DNA from: an uncultured Neomegalonema sp.
GTDB lineage: Bacteria; Pseudomonadota; Alphaproteobacteria; Rhodobacterales; Rhodobacteraceae
Reading direction: 5' to 3'
Length of the DNA: 35,114 bases
Assembly: GCA_937958625.1 (NCBI GenBank)
Contig: CALGNO010000226.1
Span: 1 to 35,114 of the forward strand
Shown: one piece after another, positions 26,265 to 33,252 of the stretch
Layout: each line of letters opens with the position of its first letter
Numbering within the stretch: position 1 is the stretch's first letter
Made by a program: the position numbers and the translations under genes
Notes under the pieces: model-generated
Databases searched by the model: none
The model's input: the letters and a program-made list of their open reading frames with translations, nothing else
Told to the model about the DNA's origin: nothing

Positions 26265-26930
26265 ATGTCAGATCAATCCTTTTCAGGGCGCATTGCGCTG
26301 GTCACGGGCGCATCGCGTGGCCTCGGTTTCGCCACGGCCCGCGCGCTGTGCAATCGCGGCGCGACGGTGTTTGCCCTCGCACGAACCCTCGGCGGATTGG
26401 AGGAGTTGGACGATCTCGTCAAGGCCGATGGCGGCACGCGCCCGACGCTTTTGCCCCTCGATGTCACGGATGATGGGGCGATTGAGCGGATGGGCGCGGC
26501 AATTCACGAACGCCATGGCCACCTCGATATTATGGTCCACTGCGCGGCCCATGCGCCGCCGCTGGCCCCCGTGGGTCATGTCGCGACAAAAGATTTGGAC
26601 AAGGCGTGGAAGATCAACGGGCGGGCGGTACAACAACTGATCCGCTCGCTCGACCCGCTGTTGCGTGCATCGGCGGGAGCAAAGGCGGTCTTCATGACCG
26701 ATAATCGGGCCGGGGCGGCGTTCTGGAGCGGCTATGCGGTATCCAAGGATGCCGGACTCGGCTTTGCCCGCACATACGCTGCCGAAGTCTCAAAGACGGC
26801 TGTCGAGGTGATCTTTCACACCCCGCCAGAGATGCCAACCGCCCTGCGCGCCCGGTTCTATCCCGGCCAGGACGGCGAAGACCTGACCCCCTGCGCCAAA
26901 GCCGCGCAAGGGGTTCTCGATCTGCTTTAG
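26265..26930 (+). CDS. short-chain dehydrogenase/reductase (SDR)
   Basis: A 221-residue classical-type SDR with the cofactor motif TGASRGLG near residues 15-22 and ALARTLGG after beta-2, favouring NADP-type binding. LDVTDDGAIERMG and the catalytic YAVSK (YxxxK) are present. The usual NNAG is replaced by a CAAHAPP region, and the catalytic serine expected about 12-13 residues before the tyrosine is not visible (VFMTDNRAGAAFWSGY). Activity may be altered. Substrate unknown. It is divergent from the preceding small secreted gene, with essentially no space for a separate promoter. Confidence 0.85.
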   Translation: MSDQSFSGRIALVTGASRGLGFATARALCNRGATVFALARTLGGLEELDDLVKADGGTRPTLLPLDVTDDGAIERMGAAIHERHGHLDIMVHCAAHAPPLAPVGHVATKDLDKAWKINGRAVQQLIRSLDPLLRASAGAKAVFMTDNRAGAAFWSGYAVSKDAGLGFARTYAAEVSKTAVEVIFHTPPEMPTALRARFYPGQDGEDLTPCAKAAQGVLDLL

Positions 26931-26967
26931 GGACGCGAAACCGGCATCCGCTTTTACTCGGCGCGCG

Positions 26968-27861
26968 TTAGTTTCCGAGGATCAGGCCACCAACGGCATT
27001 GATCGTCGAAGGCGACACGTTGATCGCGCCGGAGTTCGGGTCATAGGAAATGCCCTGCTGCGCCTGCGCCCCGGCATTGACCTGCGCGGGTTGCTGGTAC
27101 GCACCAAGGGCAGACTGGTTGGTCGCACCGGTCTGCTGATACGCCCCGCCGACCTGTGCCTGCGCAGCGGGTGCCAGCGGTTGCTGATAGAGCGGCTGGG
27201 CATAGGTCGTCGCGGCGGGCGCGCTCGGCTGGGCATAGGTGGTTGTGGTCGTCGTGCCATAGGTCGGCTGTACCTGCTGGCCATAGGCCGGAGCGGGCTG
27301 ACCGTAGGTCTGCACTGGCTGGCCATAGGTTGTTGCGGCAGGCTGCGTAAATGTCTGCACCGGCTGGCCGTAGGTCGTCGCCGCAGGCTGCGTGTACGTC
27401 TGCACGGGCTGCTGACCGTAAACAACCGGCTGCTGACCATAGACCGGCTGCGCGGGCTGTTGGCCGTAGACGGGTTGCTGACCGTAGACAGGCTGTTGCC
27501 CATAGACCGGCTGAGCGGGTTGCGGCTGTTGCGACGTGGCAAAACCGCCACCCAGAACGCCCGCTGCACCAAGGGCCGCCGCACCGGTGCCAAGCGACCC
27601 GGACCCGCCGGTTGCCGCCCCAAGCTGACCGAGGGTGCCCGCGTTATCGACGCCGTAATCGAACAGTTGCGCCTTCTGGTCAGCCGACAGGTTATCGGTC
27701 AGAACCGCTGCACCCGGCACCTGGCTCTGGACAGCCGAATCAAAAGCCTGGGCCTTCACGTTCGTCTGTGCCTGACCGAGAATGTTCCCGAGCAGATCTT
27801 GGGCGCTGGCAGGCATGGCAGCAAAGGCAACCGCACTGGCAAGAAGGGCAATCCGTTTCAT
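26968..27861 (-). CDS. secreted Tyr/Gln/Pro-rich repeat protein
   Basis: A 297-residue exported protein. Signal peptide MKRIALLASAVAFAAMPASA is followed by a soluble segment (DLLGNILGQAQTNVKAQAF, SADQKAQLFDYG), a Gly/Ala-rich stretch (80-107) and a low-complexity domain at 111-265 made of YGQQPV, TYGQPVQT and YAQP units. Residues 156-170 and 171-185 are near-identical tandem copies (one Y/F change). The C-terminus ends NAVGGLILGN. Composition resembles prion-like or adhesive matrix proteins, but no function is known. GGGAGA precedes the ATG. The gene stands alone downstream of der and converges on the SDR gene. Confidence 0.82.
   Translation of the reverse strand: MKRIALLASAVAFAAMPASAQDLLGNILGQAQTNVKAQAFDSAVQSQVPGAAVLTDNLSADQKAQLFDYGVDNAGTLGQLGAATGGSGSLGTGAAALGAAGVLGGGFATSQQPQPAQPVYGQQPVYGQQPVYGQQPAQPVYGQQPVVYGQQPVQTYTQPAATTYGQPVQTFTQPAATTYGQPVQTYGQPAPAYGQQVQPTYGTTTTTTYAQPSAPAATTYAQPLYQQPLAPAAQAQVGGAYQQTGATNQSALGAYQQPAQVNAGAQAQQGISYDPNSGAINVSPSTINAVGGLILGN
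27067..27531 (-). repeat. degenerate tandem repeats coding the Tyr/Gln/Pro-rich domain
   Basis: In-frame units of 18 and 45 bases: repeated PVYGQQ codons at about 27406-27504, then two copies of a 15-residue TQPAATTYGQPVQT-type unit (about 27307-27396). Copies differ mostly at synonymous positions, so the repeats have aged under selection for protein sequence. Slippage may change the length between strains. Confidence 0.75.
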
Positions 27862-27967
27862 CGTCGTCTCCCGTATGAAAGAAAAGTCGCTCGGAAAAGG
27901 CTTCGAAGCGATGGCAATATTGTGTCAATCCACCCGGCCATCCGGCCTTATGCGGATCACACCTGCG

Positions 27968-29308
27968 TCAGCTCGCGTAAGGGTTGTCACCCTTTCGCCA
28001 GAGCAGCCTTATGGGCGTGCCATTCAGGCCGAACTCCTGTCGCAGACCATTCACGAGATAGCGCGAATACGCTTCGGGCAAGTCTTCGGGCCGCGATGTA
28101 AAGACGATGAAGGTCGGCGGGCGGGCCTTCGCTTGGGTCATATAGCGCAGGCGGATACGGCGACCGCCGGGGGCGGGGGGCGGATGGCGCGAGACAGTGT
28201 CGGCCAGCCAACGGTTAAGCCGCGCGGTCGGAATACGGATGTTCCAGACCCGGTGCGCATCCATCACCGCGTCCCGCAAGCGCGCGACGCCGCGCCCGTC
28301 CAGCGCCGACATCGTCACCATAGGCACCCCGCGCATCTGCGGCAGCAGCCGGGTCAAAGCCTCCTTCAGCGACGCAAGCGTCTTCGGCTTATCCTCGATC
28401 AGATCCCATTTGTTGACCCCGATCACAATCGCCCTGCCCTCGCGCTCTGCGAGGTCGGCAATGCGCAAATCCTGGGTTTCCAGCGGTGCCCGCGCGTCGA
28501 TCAGGACGATGACGACTTCGGCGAATTTAAAGGCGCGAAGACCGTCCTGCACGGACATCTTCTCCAGCTTTTCATTCACCTTCGCCTTCTTGCGCATCCC
28601 GGCGGTGTCGAAAATCTTCACCGGCTGGCCGCCCCAGTCAAAGCCGACGCCGATGGCATCGCGGGTGATGCCCGCTTCCGGCCCGGTCAGCATCCGGTCC
28701 TGACCGATAATGGCGTTCACGAGGGTCGACTTTCCGGCATTGGGCCGCCCGACGATGGCGATCTGGATCGGGCCCTCTTCGCGCGGTTCGTCATCCTCAT
28801 CGCCGTCCGGTTTGGCCTGATCGAAGGGAGCAAGGCGCTCGCGCAACTCGTCCATGCCGATATTATGCTCGGCAGACATCGCCACAGGCTCGCCCAGACC
28901 CAGCGAAAAGGCATCGTAATAGCCCGCATCCCCGGCCTTGCCCTCGGTCTTGTTGGCCCCGAGAATGACCGTGGCGTTCTTGCGGCGCAGCAGTTCGGCA
29001 AAGGCCATATCCGCCGCGGTCACCCCGGCCTTGGCATCAATGACAAAGAGGCACACATCGGCGGCATCGACCGCGCGCTCAGTCAGCTTGCGCATTCGAC
29101 CCGGCAACGAGTCGTCGGTGTGTTCTTCGAGGCCCGCCGTATCGACCACGGTAAAGCGCAAGCCGCCAAGCCGCCCCTCGCCCTCACGCAGATCGCGGGT
29201 TACGCCGGGGCGGTCATCGACCAGCGCAAGGCGCTTGCCCACCAGCCTGTTGAACAGAGTCGACTTTCCAACATTGGGCCGACCGATAATCGCGAGCGTG
29301 AACGTCAT
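27968..29308 (-). CDS. der: ribosome biogenesis GTPase Der (EngA)
   Basis: Essential double-GTPase needed for 50S subunit maturation. Domain 1: GRPNVGKS (9-16), DTAG (56-59), NKTE (119-122). Domain 2: GRPNAGKS (187-194), a second DTAG, and NKWD. The domains are joined by an acidic linker ([13 protein letters not shown]). A C-terminal KH-like domain follows, ending near the family length (446). It is preceded by bamB with a 45-base gap, as in the yfgM-bamB-der order of other proteobacteria. Confidence 0.97.
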   Translation of the reverse strand: MTFTLAIIGRPNVGKSTLFNRLVGKRLALVDDRPGVTRDLREGEGRLGGLRFTVVDTAGLEEHTDDSLPGRMRKLTERAVDAADVCLFVIDAKAGVTAADMAFAELLRRKNATVILGANKTEGKAGDAGYYDAFSLGLGEPVAMSAEHNIGMDELRERLAPFDQAKPDGDEDDEPREEGPIQIAIVGRPNAGKSTLVNAIIGQDRMLTGPEAGITRDAIGVGFDWGGQPVKIFDTAGMRKKAKVNEKLEKMSVQDGLRAFKFAEVVIVLIDARAPLETQDLRIADLAEREGRAIVIGVNKWDLIEDKPKTLASLKEALTRLLPQMRGVPMVTMSALDGRGVARLRDAVMDAHRVWNIRIPTARLNRWLADTVSRHPPPAPGGRRIRLRYMTQAKARPPTFIVFTSRPEDLPEAYSRYLVNGLRQEFGLNGTPIRLLWRKGDNPYAS

Positions 29309-29353
29309 CGTTCCGGCCTTTCAACGGTGCCCGAAAACCGGGCAGCCCTAGCA

Positions 29354-30685
29354 TCAACGATAGGCCGCGAGGGTGCCGCCATCGGTCAGGACATAAACGG
29401 TGCCGCCCGCCACCACCGGCGCGTTCGAGGCACCGCTCGGCAAATTGGTTTCGCTGACGACAGCCCCATTCGTCGGATCGACGGAAACCAGCCTGCCGAG
29501 GTCAGAAACCAGCAACAGCCTGCCCCCCGCCGCGACCGGACCCGCCCACGTAATCGCGTCTTCGCGCTCCTCGGGGTCTTGGAACGCGCCAAGTTCCGTC
29601 GTCCAGATCACATCACCGCTGGATCGTTCGAGGGCAACCAATGTGCCCTCGCCCGAGACGATGAATAAAAACTCGCCCGCCACATAGGGCGGTTGCAGGC
29701 CGCCGATATCGCGGGTCCAGAGGCGCTCGCCGGACCGAAGATCGACGGCCACAAGACGCCCGGACTGGCTGGCGGCATAGACCGCGCCGTCAACGATGAC
29801 CGGGTCGCCCGTGACGTCATTCAACGCCGCGAGTCCCGTCGACCCGCGCGTACCGGTCAGATCGTCCACCCAGCCGATCCGTCCCGAATCGGCGGAATAG
29901 GCGTTGAGTTCGCCCGATGAAAACGGCGCGACCACGACTCTGTCGGTCGCCGCCGGGGCCGCTCCACCGAGAATGCCGGCCACTTGATCCAGCGCCTGTT
30001 CGCTCCAGACGACACGGCCAGACCCAGCATCCACCGCGATGATCCGGTTGTCGCGGGTCACGGCGAAGACGCGGCCCGCTGCAACGGCGGGGGCGGCGCG
30101 GCTGGGCGCGCCAAGCGGAGCGGTCCAGATGATCTCACCACTTGCGGCGGACAGCGCGTGCAACTGGCCAAAGCCGGTGGTCGCATAGACACGGTCGCCG
30201 TCATGGGCGACGCCGCCGCCAAAACCGTCGATGCTGTTCTCGCCTTCAGGGGTCAGGTCTGTGCTCCAGACGCGGCCACCGCTGCCCGTTTCAAGGGCGG
30301 CAACGCTCGCGGCGGCGTCCATGGCATACACGCGCCCACCGGCAACGACGGGGGGAGAGACGATGCGCGCGCTCGATCCGTTGCCGGACCCAATACTTGC
30401 GCTCCAAACCTGGTTCAGCGACGTGCCCGCCGCGACATGGCCAAGCGAGCGAGAGGCATTGCCATTCAGCTGAGGCCAGTCGGCATTGGCGCTCGGCGCA
30501 GGCAGGGCGATGCGCATATCCGCTGCGGTCACGCGGATTGCCGATTGCGTTTCTGCGGTGCGCACCGGAATGCGCGTTCCGCTCAGCGGCACCTCGTCAC
30601 TGCCGAAAAAATCGAGCGCACCGCACGCACTGAGCGACAGCAGCGATACGGCGGCGGCAGTGCGAAACAGGACGGTTTTCATCAT
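29354..30685 (-). CDS. bamB: outer-membrane protein assembly lipoprotein BamB-like
   Basis: A PQQ-type beta-propeller lipoprotein expected to serve the BAM complex that folds outer-membrane proteins. The lipobox LSAC gives lipidated C21. After a linker, repeating blade motifs with the Ala/Trp/Gly pattern are visible (GRVYAMDAAASVAALETGSG, VFAVTRDNRIIAVDAGSGRV, VYAASQSGRLVAVDLRSGE, LFIVSGEGTLVALERSSGD). Length 443 is somewhat longer than E. coli BamB (about 390), mostly in the N-terminal linker. It overlaps the upstream TPR gene by four bases and precedes der. Confidence 0.92.
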   Translation of the reverse strand: MMKTVLFRTAAAVSLLSLSACGALDFFGSDEVPLSGTRIPVRTAETQSAIRVTAADMRIALPAPSANADWPQLNGNASRSLGHVAAGTSLNQVWSASIGSGNGSSARIVSPPVVAGGRVYAMDAAASVAALETGSGGRVWSTDLTPEGENSIDGFGGGVAHDGDRVYATTGFGQLHALSAASGEIIWTAPLGAPSRAAPAVAAGRVFAVTRDNRIIAVDAGSGRVVWSEQALDQVAGILGGAAPAATDRVVVAPFSSGELNAYSADSGRIGWVDDLTGTRGSTGLAALNDVTGDPVIVDGAVYAASQSGRLVAVDLRSGERLWTRDIGGLQPPYVAGEFLFIVSGEGTLVALERSSGDVIWTTELGAFQDPEEREDAITWAGPVAAGGRLLLVSDLGRLVSVDPTNGAVVSETNLPSGASNAPVVAGGTVYVLTDGGTLAAYR

Positions 30686-31407
30686 TGATCTTCGCCTTCT
30701 TCCGAGGTGTCGTCTTCAGCGGTCGGGGCATCATTGGCACGGGTTGTCACCGGTTCAGGTGCAGTGCCGCCGAGGGCAGCGATCATCTCCCGTGCGCGGG
30801 CTTGGACCGCCGGGGACGCATTGGCATCGCTCGCAATACTCGAAAGCGCATCAATTGCCGCCGCCTCATCACCGGCGCGCACATGGGCGGCGGCGGAAAA
30901 TTCCAGCGCGACTGAGCGCCACGGCGCACCGGGCACCGAAAGCGGGGCAAGGGCCGACAGCATCTCTGCCGGGTCCATAATGTCCGAGCGGATTCCAACG
31001 GCGCGCAACTTCGCGAGATCGGTCAGTCTCGGGTCGATCCCGTCCATCTCGGCAACGGCCTGATAGGTTTCGACGGCGCGCTCCACATCACCAGCCGCAC
31101 CGAATGACGACGCGGCACGCAGGCGGGCCAGCGCGGCATAATCGCCCTCGCTTTCCTGGGCCAATTCAGCGAACGCCGTGGCGGCGGCCTCGGGTTCTTC
31201 CACCGATTGAGCCTCGATAAACGCCCCGCCAGCCTCGCGCATCGTCTCAAGCTGGCTGTTCTGATACCAGGACAAGCCCGCCGTGCCGAGCACAACGGCG
31301 GCGATGGCACCGACGACGAACGGGCCGTATTTGCGCCATGCCGCATACATGGCATCCCGGCGCACCTCTTCGGTGACTTCCTGTACGAAAGAGTCGTTAT
31401 CGGCCAC
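30682..31407 (-). CDS. YfgM-like TPR membrane protein
   Basis: An inner-membrane anchored periplasmic TPR protein of about 241 residues, counterpart of YfgM, which contacts the Sec translocon and periplasmic chaperones in E. coli. The cytoplasmic N-terminus is followed by one membrane span (YGPFVVGAIAAVVLGTAGLS) and TPR-like helices (EPEAAATAFAELAQESEGDY, VERAVETYQAVAEMDG). The frame is open from ATG 31425, but GGAGG at 31418-31414 stands 6 bases before GTG 31407, which decides that start (VADNDSFVQEV). The tail is Asp/Glu-rich. It overlaps bamB by four bases. Confidence 0.88.
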   Translation of the reverse strand: MADNDSFVQEVTEEVRRDAMYAAWRKYGPFVVGAIAAVVLGTAGLSWYQNSQLETMREAGGAFIEAQSVEEPEAAATAFAELAQESEGDYAALARLRAASSFGAAGDVERAVETYQAVAEMDGIDPRLTDLAKLRAVGIRSDIMDPAEMLSALAPLSVPGAPWRSVALEFSAAAHVRAGDEAAAIDALSSIASDANASPAVQARAREMIAALGGTAPEPVTTRANDAPTAEDDTSEEGEDQ

Positions 31408-31555
31408 TGAAAGCCTCCGGTTCATAGCGTCGCGAAGTTTGAGCGGACATTACGCATCGCGGGGCGCGGCGCAAGCGCCACGACGGCAAACCCGTCCATA
31501 CCCCGGCCAAACCGCCCTTTAACTCGATACATGAGTCAGGATCGGTTTAATTTTA

Positions 31556-31581
31556 ATTCGTTCAATCTTGACTGAATGAAT
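31556..31581 (+). promoter_or_regulatory. putative operator before the GbsR/MarR-type gene
   Basis: Inverted repeat ATTCGTTCA (31556-31564) / TGAATGAAT (31573-31581), one mismatch, 8-base spacer. The spacing fits a dimeric winged-helix repressor. TTGACT (31568-31573) with TATCTT (31590-31595) 16 bases later is a possible promoter inside it. The palindrome covers the first in-frame ATG (31576), so translation more likely starts at ATG 31603. Confidence 0.45.
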
Positions 31582-31602
31582 CTTGCGCCTATCTTCGCTC
31601 CC

Positions 31603-32091
31603 ATGGAAAAAAATGCGCATACTGATTTTGTCGAAACCCTTGGACTGATCCTCCAGACCGAGGGGTTTCCGCGTATTGCGGGGCGATTGCTGGGCATTTT
31701 CGTGCTGCGCGAAGGGCCGCTGAGTTTTCAGGAACTTAGCGACGCACTACAAATCTCGCGCGGTAGCGTCAGCACCAATACGCGCCTGCTGGAATCCCTC
31801 GGCGCGGTCGAGCGGGTAGCGATGCCGGGTGAGCGGCAGGATTATTTCCGCCTCGCCGAAAACCCCTATGAACGTATCGCGGCGCGCAAGGTCGAGCGTG
31901 CGCGGGAGGCCAGCGAGCGCCTGCGCCGGGGCCGCGATGCCCTGCCCGACTGCGACCCCGCCACCTTCGAGCGGGCAACGGAACTGTCCGAGTTCTTCGG
32001 GAGTATCTCTCGCGCCTGTGCCCTCGCGCTCGAGGACATGCGCGCCCAGCGCACGGGGGCGACGATGCCCCGGGCGCTCGCTGGCGAATGA
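31603..32091 (+). CDS. GbsR/MarR-family transcriptional regulator
   Basis: A winged-helix regulator of about 162 residues. FVETLGLILQTEGFPRIAGR and LGIFVLREGPLSFQELSDAL are typical of GbsR-like proteins. The recognition helix region reads ISRGSVSTNTRLLESLGAVE and is followed by a wing (VAMPGERQDYFRLAENPYE) and a long dimerisation helix. I start at ATG 31603 because the earlier ATG lies within the palindrome. Neither start has a clear ribosome site, so the mRNA may be nearly leaderless. It is followed after 12 bases by the efflux genes and most likely represses them. Confidence 0.88.
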   Translation: MEKNAHTDFVETLGLILQTEGFPRIAGRLLGIFVLREGPLSFQELSDALQISRGSVSTNTRLLESLGAVERVAMPGERQDYFRLAENPYERIAARKVERAREASERLRRGRDALPDCDPATFERATELSEFFGSISRACALALEDMRAQRTGATMPRALAGE

Positions 32092-32103
32092 CGAGGCAAG
32101 CTG

Positions 32104-33252
32104 ATGTTTAACGCACTTCTCAGGTTGGGACTCGCGGCGCTGATTTGTTTCGGCATCGCCGCCTATGTCACTGAAGGCGACTTTTCTCAGGTGAGCCGCG
32201 CCTTCGAGACGGCCTCCAGCGAGGCATCGGCGCGCAAACGCGACCGCATCGCCGCCAAGGAAGCCGCCGCCGAGCAACCGGCTGAAAAAGCGGACAGCGC
32301 CACCCGCGTCGTTACCAAGCGCAGCTTTGCCCAGCCGATGCAGTCCGAAATCGTTATGACCGGCGCGACCGAAGCCAGTCGGCGGGTCGAAGTTAGGGCG
32401 GAAACTTCGGGCATGGTCGCCAGCACGATCCCCAAGGGAACCCGCGTCAACGCCGGCGATGTCCTCTGCCGCATGAAAGTCGGCGACCGGGCCGCACGCC
32501 GGGAGGCCGCCGTGGCCCGCTTCAAGCAGGCCCGCGTCGATGAGCAGGCACAGGCGAGACTGAGCGAGCGCGGCTTTGCCGCCGCCAATAACGCCAGTCA
32601 GGCCCGCACCTCTGCCGATGTCATCCGCGCGGAGATCAAGCAACTCGACGTGGAGATCAGACGTCTGGAAATCACCGCCCCCTTTGGCGGCGTGATCGAG
32701 GGCGAAACGGCGGAAATCGGCTCTATCCTTCAGGTCGGCGGCGTCTGCGCAACCCTCGTCGATCCCGACCCGCTCAAGGTCGTCGGCTTCGCGCCGGAGT
32801 TCCGGGTCGGCGAGATTGACCTCGGCAGTCCCGGCACCGCCACGCTGGCCACGGGCCAGACCGTCAGCGGCACCGTCGACTTCATCGCCCAAACCGCCGA
32901 CCCAAGCACGCGGACATTTCAGGTCGAGCTCGCCGTGCCCAACCCCTCCTACGCCCTGCGCGACGAGGTGACGGCGGTCATGACCCTGCCCGTCGGAACG
33001 ACCCTCGCCCACGCCCTGCCCCAATCGACCCTGACCTTGGACGAAGACGGCGAGATTGGCGTGATGATCGCCGTTGACGGCACCGCACGCTTTCGCCGGG
33101 TCGAAGTGCTGCGCAACGACAAGGACGGCGTCCGCTTGACGGGTCTTGGCGACGAGGCCGAGGTCATCGTGATCGGGCAGGAATATATCAGCGACGGGAC
33201 GACCATCGACACAACTCCGGCGAACGAAACCGAACTGGACAACGCCTCGTGA
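32104..33252 (+). CDS. RND efflux periplasmic adaptor (HlyD/AcrA-like)
   Basis: Membrane fusion protein linking an RND pump to an outer-membrane channel. One N-terminal membrane anchor (LRLGLAALICFGIAAYV, residues 5-21) is followed by an Ala/Glu/Lys-rich stalk. The lipoyl half-motifs are VEVRAETSGMVASTIPKGTR and ITAPFGGVIEGETAEIG, separated by a short alpha-hairpin rich in charged residues. The beta-barrel and proximal domains follow. Length 382 is normal. GAGG precedes ATG 32104. The stop overlaps the pump gene start (GTGA). No outer-membrane factor gene is visible in the window. Confidence 0.92.
   Translation: MFNALLRLGLAALICFGIAAYVTEGDFSQVSRAFETASSEASARKRDRIAAKEAAAEQPAEKADSATRVVTKRSFAQPMQSEIVMTGATEASRRVEVRAETSGMVASTIPKGTRVNAGDVLCRMKVGDRAARREAAVARFKQARVDEQAQARLSERGFAAANNASQARTSADVIRAEIKQLDVEIRRLEITAPFGGVIEGETAEIGSILQVGGVCATLVDPDPLKVVGFAPEFRVGEIDLGSPGTATLATGQTVSGTVDFIAQTADPSTRTFQVELAVPNPSYALRDEVTAVMTLPVGTTLAHALPQSTLTLDEDGEIGVMIAVDGTARFRRVEVLRNDKDGVRLTGLGDEAEVIVIGQEYISDGTTIDTTPANETELDNAS

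Noticed and set aside
27300-27531. Possible CRISPR-like or satellite repeat array
   Set aside because: The repeats are in frame inside a coding gene, lack uniform spacers and vary at synonymous sites; they encode YGQQPV-type protein repeats.
27782-29668. 628-residue plus-strand ORF opposite der
   Set aside because: Shadow frame; der on the minus strand has all GTPase motifs, and this product has a low-information composition.
31747-33024. 425-residue minus-strand ORF opposite the regulator and adaptor
   Set aside because: Shadow of two well-supported plus-strand genes.
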